Origin: Fidelibacterota bacterium
GTDB taxonomy: Bacteria; Fidelibacterota; UBA8477; JABMPR01
DNA length: 64,000 bases
Assembly (NCBI GenBank): GCA_024278595.1
Contig: JAJRSW010000114.1
Coordinates: forward strand, 1-64,000
Reading direction: 5' to 3'
Part shown: in pieces, positions 9,586 to 18,543 of the stretch
How positions within the stretch are numbered: position 1 is the first letter of the stretch
How the letters are laid out: each line of letters opens with the position of its first letter
Translations under genes and position numbers: made by a program
Notes under the pieces: model-generated
What the model saw: only the letters and a program-made list of their open reading frames with translations
What the model was told of the DNA's origin: nothing
Database searches by the model: none

Positions 9586-9625
9586 AAACATGCGTTATAT
9601 TCCCCAAACATGCGTTATATTCCCC
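9586..9625. repeat. 20-bp direct repeat, two copies
   Basis: AAACATGCGTTATATTCCCC occurs twice head to tail with no mismatch, about 205 nt upstream of cluster 1. It could be a pair of regulator sites or a simple duplication. Confidence 0.85.
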
Positions 9626-9830
9626 ATTGCGCCTCATTATCAACCCCGGTTTCAATTGATCCACCGGCAAATGTTTTATGATTGTTCGCTTAAAACAGCG
9701 TGTGTTTTTTGTTAACGGATGACTGTAATGTGTGTATCAAGCAATCATTCTTACAAATAATAGTGAATGCCGGAAATCATAATTGAGCAATATCACGCAG
9801 TCAGGCATAGAACTTGCGATCAGAGTACGC

Positions 9831-10916
9831 ATGAAAACAAAAACCTATTTCATTCCGTATATTATTTTAGCTTCACTTTTACTGGCAAGTTGCACATTTT
9901 TTGGAATTTCGAGTCCCGAAGATGTCGAGGAACTGCAGCTATTCCCCCCCCCTCCAGCGGAACCCCGGATACAATATCTGGCTGCAATTAGTTCCTCTTC
10001 TGACATTAAGGAGTTTAATACGCTGGATCAGTTCTTGTTTGGCAGCAATCTACTGGCCCTGGAAACGGCAATTGAAAAGCCCTTTGGTGTGGCCCTGCAT
10101 AAGGGGAAAATTTACGTCTGCGACACTATGCTGCCCGGATTGATTATTATTGATTTGGAGGCTGGCACATTTCGACCTTTTCATCCTACCGGGCGGGGGT
10201 TATTGAGGAAACCGATCAATGTAGTTGTGGATGCTGAGGGTATGATTTACGTTTCTGACACCGAAAGATCCCAGGTCGTTGTATACACACCTGAATTACG
10301 TTTTTCCCATGCTATTTCCAATGGTTCATTAAAACCGTTGGACATGGCCATTAAAGGAGACTCGTTATTTATCGTTGATTATACAGATCGTAACCTGGAA
10401 GTATGGTCCCTGAAAAGACGGAAATATCTGGGCGATTTTCCACCACAGAATACCGACCTGCCCGACAGTGTGCGTTTGTTTGTCCCCTATGCGGTAGACA
10501 TCTCAGATGCCGGCCATATTTATATTACAGATTATGGTCAGTTTCACATTCAGGAGTTTGAACCAAACGGCAAATATGTCAAGAGCTACGGTGGTATTGG
10601 GCGTTCACTGGGCAAATTTGCCCGGCCAAAAGGTTTAGCGGTTGATCATATTGGCAATGTTTATGTAGTTGACGCTGCTTTTGAAAATGTTCAAATCTTT
10701 AATAACGAAGCTCAATTATTGATGTTCTTTGGAGGACCATACCAGCAACCAGGCGATTTATATCTCCCGGCTCAGGTAACCATTGATTATAATCACAATA
10801 AATATTTTGAAGATATGGTGATACCAGGTTTTGATCTGGATTATATCATTCTGGTCACCAACCAGTACGGACCCGAAAAACTTAATATCTACGGCCTGCT
10901 CAAGCCTGAAGAGTAG
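9831..10916 (+). CDS. NHL-repeat beta-propeller lipoprotein, first gene of cluster 1
   Basis: The 361-residue protein has a lipoprotein signal peptide with lipobox LASC and acylated Cys21. Six-bladed NHL-type repeats follow, recognised by IYVSDTERSQVVVY, IYITDYGQFHIQEF and VYVVDAAFENVQIF. The segment PPPPAEPRIQYLAAI before the propeller matches the RWPAAPQKARIEYVSQI segment of the 13627 protein. NHL propellers bind protein partners or structured ligands. Here it is the first gene of a tight series with multiheme cytochromes and a barrel, so a structural role in an outer-membrane electron conduit is inferred. A TTG start 16 codons upstream is possible, but ATG 9831 gives the proper signal peptide. 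No clear Shine-Dalgarno is seen. Confidence 0.85.
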   Translation: MKTKTYFIPYIILASLLLASCTFFGISSPEDVEELQLFPPPPAEPRIQYLAAISSSSDIKEFNTLDQFLFGSNLLALETAIEKPFGVALHKGKIYVCDTMLPGLIIIDLEAGTFRPFHPTGRGLLRKPINVVVDAEGMIYVSDTERSQVVVYTPELRFSHAISNGSLKPLDMAIKGDSLFIVDYTDRNLEVWSLKRRKYLGDFPPQNTDLPDSVRLFVPYAVDISDAGHIYITDYGQFHIQEFEPNGKYVKSYGGIGRSLGKFARPKGLAVDHIGNVYVVDAAFENVQIFNNEAQLLMFFGGPYQQPGDLYLPAQVTIDYNHNKYFEDMVIPGFDLDYIILVTNQYGPEKLNIYGLLKPEE

Positions 10917-10922
10917 TCATTC

Positions 10923-11678
10923 TTGCTTAGCTATCTCCAGCGTAAACCCTTGATTGCAATTCTACTACTTCTATTTATGAATTCAATCGAACTCATCCCC
11001 GAAGAGCATATTTCAGCCCATTTCACGCCCCTGCAGGATGATGGACAATATTTGACTCAGGATAGTGTGGGTGAGCCTGACTCAACAGCCCGGGATAAAC
11101 CCTTTATAGAAAACTGCTACGACTTTATTCGGTTTGACCGGTGGACGGAAGAACGAAAATATCATTTTCTATCGACTTTCTTGGATGGAGTTCCACTGCC
11201 CCAGTCAATGCAGCCGGTCGTGCTGGTTACAATTGATAGTGTTCCACCTACTCTTGACACAACAACTATTAAAAATCTTGTGACTCAAAAACCACTGGCA
11301 AATGCCCTGTTCTTACACGAGCCGTATGCTGAGAAAAGATGCTTCGAATGTCATGAAATGGATACTGGCAAGAAATTCGGTTCTGATATTGGGAGCCTGT
11401 GCTACACCTGTCATCAGGACTTTAGCAATCTTGATGGTTTTGTCCACGGGCCAGTGGCAGTTGGGTTATGCCAAGGATGCCACAACCCCCATTCAAGTAA
11501 ATATGAATTTCTGCTGGCAAGAACTGGAGATGACCTGTGTACTTTCTGTCATGATGTAATGAGCAGCAATTCACTGGAGCTCCACCAAATCGATTCTGAG
11601 AAAACCTGTCTGGAATGTCATGATCCACATAACTCAATAAATAGTGAATTTTTAGTGATGGAAAGCGATTCATTGTGA
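10923..11678 (+). CDS. Pentaheme c-type cytochrome (doubled-CXXCH type)
   Basis: The 251-residue secreted protein has an N-terminal hydrophobic stretch (residues 9-20). A region without heme motifs covers roughly 30-135, followed by five CXXCH motifs: CFECH, CYTCH, CQGCH, CTFCH and CLECH. The spacing and the CXXCHNPHSS pattern fit the doubled-CXXCH family. The segment VHGPVAVGLCQGCH is closely matched by VHGPVAVGACNVCH in the 15-heme protein of the same cluster. The start is a TTG 7 nt after the upstream stop; using the first ATG (codon 19) would destroy the signal sequence. It precedes the barrel gene, as small periplasmic cytochromes do in porin-cytochrome conduits. Confidence 0.85.
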   Translation: MLSYLQRKPLIAILLLLFMNSIELIPEEHISAHFTPLQDDGQYLTQDSVGEPDSTARDKPFIENCYDFIRFDRWTEERKYHFLSTFLDGVPLPQSMQPVVLVTIDSVPPTLDTTTIKNLVTQKPLANALFLHEPYAEKRCFECHEMDTGKKFGSDIGSLCYTCHQDFSNLDGFVHGPVAVGLCQGCHNPHSSKYEFLLARTGDDLCTFCHDVMSSNSLELHQIDSEKTCLECHDPHNSINSEFLVMESDSL

Positions 11679-11692
11679 CGTGGAGCTTGAAG

Positions 11693-13630
11693 ATGATGTT
11701 ACTCTGCCTCTTTCTTGTACCAGGGATCCTGGCTCAATCCATGAATATTAAATGGATCAAGTTTCAGCTGGATAAGTGGAAGGCTGAGTTGAACTCTGAA
11801 ACTGAATCGCGTCTGCGGGAGTTGTCCGGGGTTCGCTATACCGGAGAATCTCAGAGAAATGATTTTCAAGAGGAGTTTTCTTTAGCCGGCCAGGGCAGCA
11901 TATACCATCCGAATTTATTGGTTTTTTTTATTGATGCGACCATGGGTTTTCAACAAGGAACTTATGATATATCCAACAGCTCTTACCCTGGGACGCGTAA
12001 TGCCGGACTGCTAAGAAATTTTAATTTTCAAACCCGAATTTTACCTCAAAAACCGGTGTCATTCAGTACGAGTATCTACCGTAACAGTCAGTTGAAAGAA
12101 GACAGCTTCTTTGATAACAACAAAACCAGCTTAGCCCGCGAAACGATCCAGATAAACTGGAGCAATCTGGTATTTCCGCTGGCTTTTAACTACTCTCAGA
12201 ATGCTCAAAAAGAATTTCTGGGAGTACGGGAAATTCAAGAATCAAGGAATCAGGCAGATTTCAATGGTAATTTTGGGAAGCGGGATTTACTTAATGGGAA
12301 TTTTCGGATAACCAAAACAATTAAAACCCGCGAAGAAAAGGTGCTTGGCCGCCAAACTTATAACAACTTTAACCTGCAGACATACCTGAGTTATCCTTTG
12401 GAAAAGGCCTCCAAAAATCGAATCACAAATTCTGTGGGCTTTAATCGTATCTACAGTAAAGACAGTACCGCCCTGATCAAAATAAATACAAAATTTTCCT
12501 ATCGTCTGACGCCGACCCTTAATTCCAGATCATCATTTGTTAACACTACCCGAATCTACAACCGGAATTATTCAAGAAGCTACCAACTCATGACAAACTT
12601 TGAGCATATTCTTTTTTCCAGTTTGCAAAGTAGCTTAAGTGTGGAAGCTCTGCGGTTTACAGATCAGGCCTATCAGAAACAATATCTGGAATACAGTGCA
12701 TCAACCAGCTACCAGAAAAGTTTAAAGCAGGGTACGATCTTTATCGATCTCAGCCTGACCCCAAAATGGGAACAAGTGGAATCCGAATCGGGTCCCTTGA
12801 GAAACGGACAGGCAAACCTGCAACTACTGGGGTTCTCACCGACGTGGCTTCGGCAGAGCAGTATCCTGGCCGAATCGATTAAGGTCTTTGACCAGTTGAA
12901 CGAGATTCAATATGAAGAACAGTTTGATTATGCACTGTTGATCACCGACTCATTTCTGCAGATCCAGCGGGTTCCAGGTAGTGCAATCCCAGATTCTGCA
13001 CTGGTTCAGGTTTTCTATACATTTGCAGGAGAAGCTTCCTATGCAGCCGATCGTAAAGTCTACGGGTATGGGATCAGATACTCGTTCCAGGACTATTGGG
13101 GGATTGAAATCGGATATAACGCACAAACCACAAAATACCCGGGATATTCTGCCATAGGGAGGCAAAGCATTGATCCCTTTCATACCCATAAATGGTTTTT
13201 AATACTGGACTACCAACCCTTCAATGTGAATCTCGACTATGAGATGTCCACATCAACCATCACACCCTATAACCTGACTTCGTGCTCCATCGACGGATTG
13301 TCAGGTTCGTTCGCCAACCAGTACCTTTTAGGACGCGCTCAAATATCCAGACAAAATCTTTTGGCACAAATGGATCAGGTGGATCAGAAACAGCTGCACC
13401 TGGAGTATTTCAGACGGTTAAGCCGAAATATCCGGATTCAATTGATGTGGGGATATCGGGATGTGAGTGGGAACCTGAACGATTTGCGAGAAAGTAAATG
13501 GCATTTAACGCTGCAATACACCCAAAGAAAACTTAAAGCCAAGCTCATCCTTACTCAACTGACCACCAACCTGTATGATGATTCCGATACAAGCCGAAAG
13601 GGGGTCTTGCAATTTTCAATAAATTCATGA
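11693..13630 (+). CDS. Outer-membrane beta-barrel, putative electron-conduit porin (cluster 1)
   Basis: The 645-residue protein has a signal peptide ending GILAQS, then long alternating polar/hydrophobic beta strands with many aromatic girdle residues and no other recognisable domain. It has no CXXCH. Position between a pentaheme cytochrome and an NHL/13-heme pair suggests a porin that sheathes cytochromes through the outer membrane, as MtrB and Geobacter Omb/Ext barrels do. Sequence similarity to those was not tested. The frame opens at a GTG overlapping the upstream stop, but ATG 11693 has GGAG 7 nt before it and starts the signal peptide directly. The stop overlaps the next ATG (ATGA). A paralogous role is taken by 29495-31111 in cluster 2. 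Confidence 0.75.
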   Translation: MMLLCLFLVPGILAQSMNIKWIKFQLDKWKAELNSETESRLRELSGVRYTGESQRNDFQEEFSLAGQGSIYHPNLLVFFIDATMGFQQGTYDISNSSYPGTRNAGLLRNFNFQTRILPQKPVSFSTSIYRNSQLKEDSFFDNNKTSLARETIQINWSNLVFPLAFNYSQNAQKEFLGVREIQESRNQADFNGNFGKRDLLNGNFRITKTIKTREEKVLGRQTYNNFNLQTYLSYPLEKASKNRITNSVGFNRIYSKDSTALIKINTKFSYRLTPTLNSRSSFVNTTRIYNRNYSRSYQLMTNFEHILFSSLQSSLSVEALRFTDQAYQKQYLEYSASTSYQKSLKQGTIFIDLSLTPKWEQVESESGPLRNGQANLQLLGFSPTWLRQSSILAESIKVFDQLNEIQYEEQFDYALLITDSFLQIQRVPGSAIPDSALVQVFYTFAGEASYAADRKVYGYGIRYSFQDYWGIEIGYNAQTTKYPGYSAIGRQSIDPFHTHKWFLILDYQPFNVNLDYEMSTSTITPYNLTSCSIDGLSGSFANQYLLGRAQISRQNLLAQMDQVDQKQLHLEYFRRLSRNIRIQLMWGYRDVSGNLNDLRESKWHLTLQYTQRKLKAKLILTQLTTNLYDDSDTSRKGVLQFSINS

Positions 13631-14595
13631 ACATAATCATTCTATTACTTTTGGGATCTGCTTCAACCCAGGGCCAGGAACTGAGACGCTGGCCCGCAGC
13701 TCCGCAAAAAGCGCGCATTGAGTATGTCTCTCAAATACTCCAAATTGAGGATATTATTGACAAGCCCTCTCTGTTTAATCGAATTCTGGCCTACTTCTCT
13801 ACCCAGGAGCCACCAAAAATCCTCCGGCCCATGGGGCTGGATGCAACTGTTGACTATCTAGCCATAGCCGATCCTACGGCAGGTGGAGTCCACCTTTTTA
13901 ACTTGGCAAAAGCTCAATACATTTTTTTGACCAGCGGAGAGACCTTACCTGAAAGAGCCGCTTTGGATGTCGCACTCGCCCCGGAATACATTTTTGTCAG
14001 TTACCCGGAAAATCAATCAATTATTGCTTATGATTATCAAGGGAACCTGGTCGCACAGCACCGTTTCGAAGGGGGTATTGAACGTCCCACAGGTCTAGCC
14101 TATAAACATCCATACCTATATGCTGTTGATACAAAATCGCATCAGGCTTACCGGCTTAACTCTACTTTTAAGATTGTCACTCGCTATGGCAACCATGGAT
14201 CACTGGAAAGCATGCTAAATTACCCTACTTTTATTTGTGTAACTGCAAATGATACCGTCTACATCAGCGACACCATGAACTTTCGAGTGCAGAAATACAC
14301 CCAAACTGGTACATGGGTCAACAGTATCGGCGAGCATGGAACGGTTTCCGGTCAATTTAATCGTCTAAAGGGATTAGCTGTTGATCAAAAGAACCGAATT
14401 TATGCAGTAGACAATAGTTTTGACAACATTCAAATCTTTAATCAACAGGGACGCTTACTGATGTATTTTGGTGAGTCTGGACACGCTCCGGGTTCAATGA
14501 TGATGCCCACTGATATAGCCATTTCTGGTGATTTAATATATGTCAGCGACACCCTGAACAAACGAATTCAAATTTTCAGGATGCTGTATGATTAA
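13627..14595 (+). CDS. NHL-repeat beta-propeller, secreted (cluster 1)
   Basis: The 322-residue protein has a short signal peptide (to about residue 16) without a lipobox. RWPAAPQKARIEYVSQI comes next, then six-bladed NHL repeats such as VYISDTMNFRVQKY, IYAVDNSFDNIQIF and IYVSDTLNKRIQIF. The last three blades are strongly alike among this protein, 9831-10916 and 31104-32114. The ATG overlaps the barrel stop by 4 nt and its own stop lies inside the next gene by 8 nt, so translation is coupled across barrel, propeller and 13-heme cytochrome. A scaffold or docking role for the conduit is inferred; no enzyme motif is seen. Confidence 0.83.
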   Translation: MNIIILLLLGSASTQGQELRRWPAAPQKARIEYVSQILQIEDIIDKPSLFNRILAYFSTQEPPKILRPMGLDATVDYLAIADPTAGGVHLFNLAKAQYIFLTSGETLPERAALDVALAPEYIFVSYPENQSIIAYDYQGNLVAQHRFEGGIERPTGLAYKHPYLYAVDTKSHQAYRLNSTFKIVTRYGNHGSLESMLNYPTFICVTANDTVYISDTMNFRVQKYTQTGTWVNSIGEHGTVSGQFNRLKGLAVDQKNRIYAVDNSFDNIQIFNQQGRLLMYFGESGHAPGSMMMPTDIAISGDLIYVSDTLNKRIQIFRMLYD

Positions 14596-16222
14596 TCGTA
14601 GTCAATATTTGATCATGTTACTAGTGCTGGTAAAGCTGAGCTTTAGCCAGACAGGCAGCGTGTATAATTCGTTGCATAACCTTTCCGCTTCAGGCCCTGG
14701 ATCTATCAAAGCCCAAACTGAATCAGAGGTCTGTATATTTTGTCATGCAAGCCATGCCGGAAATTCACAGGCAGCCCTCTGGAATCGCTCTGATAACGCC
14801 ATCAATTACACCATCTATGGTAGTTCTACCATGGAGACAAATGCCCAACAACCAGGGTCGGCTTCCCGTCTTTGCTTAAGCTGTCATGACGGCACCATTG
14901 CGCTGGGATTGGTTTTAAATAGAAGTGATCAGATCTCATTTCCGGTTGGTTTTGATAAGATCCCCACCGACCACCGCAGTAACCTTTCTTCCGATCTTAG
15001 TGATGATCATCCGCTAAATCTGGATTCCCATCCCACCGGATTTAATTGCTCGGGCTGTCATAGCTCAAGCCCCATGACTTCTGATAAAATGGAATGTATA
15101 TCCTGCCATGATCCCCATGATGATACTCAAGGTTCTTTTCTTAAGGTGGATCCCATTAGCGGCGCACTCTGTTTGCGTTGTCACCAGGAGACAAACTGGC
15201 TCCAGAGTAGCCATAACACCTCGCTGGCTACCTGGGGTGGTAATGGTCCGGATCCGTGGCCTTACACAACCTGGAACTCTGTTACAGAAAACGCCTGCGC
15301 CAGTTGCCATACTTCACACGGGGGCGCTGGAAGCACCTGGCTGTTAAAGTCAAGTGCCGAAGAAGATAATTGCCTGGTTTGCCATAACGGGAATGTGGCG
15401 GCTTTGGATATTCAAAGTGAGCTAAACAAGACTTCTACGCATGCGGTGGCAAATTATTCTGGTATTCACACACCCTCTGAAACTGTGCCCCTGACGGCAC
15501 ATGTAGAATGTACGGATTGTCATAACCCCCATCAAACTTCGGCTACAACTGCTGTTGCACCTACTGCTCCAGGGTCGCTCGCGGGAGTTTCCGGTGTCGA
15601 TCAAGCAGGTCTAGCGGTATATCCAAGCCAGTATGCCTATGAAGTCTGTCTCAAATGCCACGAAACTGATATCAGTACTATTCCTACCTATATCCCCTGG
15701 TATAATAATACAACAATTCTGAATGAATTTAGCGAAAGCAATCCTTCCTTTCATCCGGTTTTTGGTCCAGGTATCAATCAGAACGTCCCCAGTTTGATCA
15801 GCCCATATTCAGAAACTTCAGTAATATATTGCACTGATTGTCATAATAACGACTCAAGCGGACCCGTCGGACCGCATGGATCTATGAATGCCCCCATATT
15901 AAAGAAACGACAGGTTTTTTCTGATTACAATCGGGAATCAACAACCATCTATGCATTATGTTATGACTGTCATAGTCGCTCATCTATTCTCAACGATGAA
16001 AGTTTTACCAAGCATCGTAAACATATCAAGAATGAAAAAACAGCCTGTACAACCTGCCATGATCCCCATGGCTCGATGGAAAACAGTCATTTAATTAATT
16101 TTAATACGGATTACGTCTTCCCCAATCAGGCCAACCGACTCGAATGGGTTGATTATGGTAACAACAGCGGTGCCTGTTACCTGCTCTGCCACGGCGAAGA
16201 TCACAATCCAGAGGATTATTAG
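14588..16222 (+). CDS. 13-heme c-type cytochrome (12 CXXCH + 1 CX3CH)
   Basis: The 544-residue secreted cytochrome has a signal peptide ending LSFSQT. Twelve CXXCH motifs are followed by one C-terminal CX3CH (CYLLCH), which is conserved in the 27885 paralog (CTLMCH). The first 190 residues, from CIFCHASH through LCLSCHDGT and DLSDDHPL to ALCLRCHQ, have the same order of motifs as the stand-alone small cytochromes at 21844 and 25884. The rest has CXXCH-x-PH type pairs, common in doubled-CXXCH proteins. It probably lies in the periplasm or at the cell surface and hands electrons through the barrel. It starts 8 nt inside the NHL gene. Confidence 0.88.
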   Translation: MINRSQYLIMLLVLVKLSFSQTGSVYNSLHNLSASGPGSIKAQTESEVCIFCHASHAGNSQAALWNRSDNAINYTIYGSSTMETNAQQPGSASRLCLSCHDGTIALGLVLNRSDQISFPVGFDKIPTDHRSNLSSDLSDDHPLNLDSHPTGFNCSGCHSSSPMTSDKMECISCHDPHDDTQGSFLKVDPISGALCLRCHQETNWLQSSHNTSLATWGGNGPDPWPYTTWNSVTENACASCHTSHGGAGSTWLLKSSAEEDNCLVCHNGNVAALDIQSELNKTSTHAVANYSGIHTPSETVPLTAHVECTDCHNPHQTSATTAVAPTAPGSLAGVSGVDQAGLAVYPSQYAYEVCLKCHETDISTIPTYIPWYNNTTILNEFSESNPSFHPVFGPGINQNVPSLISPYSETSVIYCTDCHNNDSSGPVGPHGSMNAPILKKRQVFSDYNRESTTIYALCYDCHSRSSILNDESFTKHRKHIKNEKTACTTCHDPHGSMENSHLINFNTDYVFPNQANRLEWVDYGNNSGACYLLCHGEDHNPEDY

Positions 16223-16224
16223 AT

Positions 16225-17514
16225 TTGAATTTTATTAAAACAACCGGAATTATTTCAGTACTGTGGGTAACTGCCATATTCCCCCAGTGTATTGAAAGCA
16301 ACTGTCACCAAGAATTACTGGAAAATAAATTTATCCATAACCCCATTGAGAAACAAGAGTGTCTTTCCTGCCATACCGGGAACAGTAAAAAGCATCCAGA
16401 TCGCCGGGGTAATGAGTTTGAATTAAAATATGCCCAAACCAGTGAAATGTGTCTTTCCTGTCATAAAACGGATATGAAGGCGATTGGTCTCCATACGCCG
16501 GTAAAAAAGGGGGAATGTCTCTCCTGTCATGATTCGCATAGCAGTCCTGTTCCGCCCATGCTGAAGGAGGCCTCGTCCGCCATCTTGTGCGCTGGCTGTC
16601 ATGAAGAACAATATGGCCAAAAAGAGTTCGTTCACGGCCCAGTAGCTGTGGGTGCCTGTAATGTGTGTCATAGCAGCCATGGAGACGAGTCCAATAATTT
16701 GCTAACAAGCCAGAACTTAAACCAGAAATGTTATTCCTGCCATGAGTTCAAGCAGGAGGATATTCAAGCCTTGGCATTTCAGCATAAACCAGTGACTGAA
16801 AGCTGTTCAAACTGCCACGACCCCCATGAATCGGATATCAATTATTTCCTGAAGGAACCAACGCCCGCCTTATGTGTAAACTGTCACAAAGAAATGAAGG
16901 CATATCTGGATTCAGCCAGTGTCCATACACCGCTAAAGACGGATCAATCTTGTCTGAACTGTCATAACTCACACGGCTCACAATACGAATCAGGACTAAA
17001 AAACGACTCCTATTCACTGTGTCTGAACTGCCACAATGAGCCCATGGAAATTGGCAATCAGATCATCCCCAACATGAAACGGCTCCTGGAGGATAGCAAG
17101 TATGTGCATGGACCTATTCGCGAAAAAGACTGTTCGGGTTGTCATAACCCCCACTATTCTGAAAATACCCGGCTGTTAAAATATCAGTATGCTAAATCAT
17201 TTTATGCTCCCTTTGATTTGAAGAATTATGACTTGTGCTTTCAATGTCATTCACCTGAAAATATTCTGGATGCGTTTTCTACTGAATTGACAAATTTTCG
17301 AGATGGCGATATCAATCTTCACTATCTGCATGTCAATCGTAAAAAAGGGCGAACCTGTCGATCGTGTCATCAGACACATGCTTCCCAAAACCCCAGCCAT
17401 ATCCGAGACTCAGTTCCTTTTGGTGGTTGGGAACTCCCTTTGAACTACCAGAAAACAGCTAACGGTGGCACCTGCTCCCCGGGATGCCACAAACCGAAAG
17501 CGTATAAACGATGA
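16225..17514 (+). CDS. 15-heme c-type cytochrome (13 CXXCH + CX3CH + CX4CH)
   Basis: The 429-residue protein starts at a TTG 2 nt after the previous stop. A hydrophobic signal sequence runs to about residue 19 and is followed at once by CIESNCH, a possible CX4CH heme site. Thirteen CXXCH motifs follow at an even spacing of about 28 residues, many as CXXCH-x-SH/PH (doubled-CXXCH family). The C-terminus has CSPGCH (CX3CH). Even spacing suggests a linear heme wire. VHGPVAVGACNVCH repeats a segment of the pentaheme protein 10923-11678. Its stop overlaps the next ATG. Whether the odd motifs bind heme is untested. Confidence 0.87.
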   Translation: MNFIKTTGIISVLWVTAIFPQCIESNCHQELLENKFIHNPIEKQECLSCHTGNSKKHPDRRGNEFELKYAQTSEMCLSCHKTDMKAIGLHTPVKKGECLSCHDSHSSPVPPMLKEASSAILCAGCHEEQYGQKEFVHGPVAVGACNVCHSSHGDESNNLLTSQNLNQKCYSCHEFKQEDIQALAFQHKPVTESCSNCHDPHESDINYFLKEPTPALCVNCHKEMKAYLDSASVHTPLKTDQSCLNCHNSHGSQYESGLKNDSYSLCLNCHNEPMEIGNQIIPNMKRLLEDSKYVHGPIREKDCSGCHNPHYSENTRLLKYQYAKSFYAPFDLKNYDLCFQCHSPENILDAFSTELTNFRDGDINLHYLHVNRKKGRTCRSCHQTHASQNPSHIRDSVPFGGWELPLNYQKTANGGTCSPGCHKPKAYKR

Positions 17515-18539
17515 ATACATCCAAGCAATTAAAGCGGTACCAACTGATCGTTCTGATGCGATCTTTATTATTTTATGTTACGATCACCAAGCTGTTTTTA
17601 AATCCTGTATTTGCCGGGGTAGCTATTAATGGAGAGGCCGGTCGGATATTACATCTGTTTGATCGTCTTTCACCAGACAGGATTGCATTGCTAAGCGATC
17701 AAATGGAGTTTACCGGGGATACAACCCACGTAGGGCTTATCTTTTTTTCCCGTTCAGGCCAGGATTATAGTCAAAAGATGCAGTCAGAAATCAGCGTTTT
17801 GCTTAATAAGGATACTGCTGAGAGGATCTGGGTCTGGGGCTTTTCCTTGGTGGATAAAACCACGGACTCTGCCGCGGTAATGAGCCCGGATAAACCACGT
17901 TGGATTCAGCAGGGACAAAATTCAAATACTATTTTCAACCTGTTTGGAATTAAAGTATTCCCCACAATTTTTGTGGTAAACTCAAACTTTGTCATCCAGG
18001 ACTACCTTGCCGGATTTCCAGCTAATACCCGACTGCACCTCTCTACCTATCTCACTTGGCCCAACCAGCCAGCAAACAAAGCCTTGGTTACCCACAAAAA
18101 GGAGCAAAAAAAGCGTAATCGACAGGAACACTTTGCTTTTGAATTGTATAAAACCGGAAATATTGACGGTGCCCTCAAGCAGCTCAACCGTACCACCCCC
18201 CTTTCAGTCAAAGCTCAACTGGTTAAAGTGTATTGTCTAATCCAGCTAGAGCGTTTTTCAGAGGCTTCGGAGTTATTGAAAGAACTCTCTGTACTTGATA
18301 CTGAGACCATTGCCTACACTCAGGCGCTCATTTTGTATTATCAGCAGTTGTATAATGATGCCTTGGAAAAACTTTCTGATCAGGGAGAGTCTGGTAAGCG
18401 TTACGAAATTCACTACCTAAGGAGCCTGCTACAACAGGAACTGGGTAAGCCTAAAAGTGGGAAAAAAGAATATCGTAAAGCCAAGCAAATAGTCGGACGG
18501 GATCTGCAGGCCGCTGATTTGCTGGATGTGCTGAGGTAA
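17511..18539 (+). CDS. Thioredoxin-like fold without CXXC, with TPR-like C-terminus
   Basis: The 342-residue protein has an N-terminal membrane segment or signal (about 12-36). A thioredoxin/TlpA-like domain covers about 55-190, ending in IKVFPTIFVVNSNFVIQDYLAGF with the cis-proline of that fold. The usual CXXC active site is absent, so it is unlikely to be a disulfide reductase. Residues about 200-335 are helical with TPR-like repeats (ELYKTGNIDGALKQL, LIQLERFSEASELL). It lies between the 15-heme cytochrome (4-nt overlap) and the kinase gene (4-nt gap). A chaperone or assembly role for cytochrome maturation or the conduit is inferred from context only. Confidence 0.68.
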   Translation: MNTSKQLKRYQLIVLMRSLLFYVTITKLFLNPVFAGVAINGEAGRILHLFDRLSPDRIALLSDQMEFTGDTTHVGLIFFSRSGQDYSQKMQSEISVLLNKDTAERIWVWGFSLVDKTTDSAAVMSPDKPRWIQQGQNSNTIFNLFGIKVFPTIFVVNSNFVIQDYLAGFPANTRLHLSTYLTWPNQPANKALVTHKKEQKKRNRQEHFAFELYKTGNIDGALKQLNRTTPLSVKAQLVKVYCLIQLERFSEASELLKELSVLDTETIAYTQALILYYQQLYNDALEKLSDQGESGKRYEIHYLRSLLQQELGKPKSGKKEYRKAKQIVGRDLQAADLLDVLR

Positions 18540-18543
18540 AAAA

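Larger units (their letters stand above)
9194..9830. other. Intergenic region with repeats, upstream of cluster 1
   Basis: No gene is supported. It contains dispersed repeat copy B (9329-9491) and a perfect 20-bp direct repeat (9586-9625). The promoter of cluster 1 should lie here, but no convincing sigma70 box was found; a sigma54-like match at 9803-9818 is too close to the start codon. Confidence 0.6.

Noticed and set aside
9803-9818. Good sigma54-like match AGGCAT-AGAAC-TTGCG before cluster 1
   Set aside because: It would start transcription about 2 nt before ATG 9831, giving a leaderless message; position makes it unlikely unless the gene starts further downstream.
11693-13630. Direct assignment of the barrel as MtrB
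   Set aside because: There is no N-terminal CXXC and no DmsE/MtrA-type decaheme partner; only the context, not the sequence, supports a conduit role.
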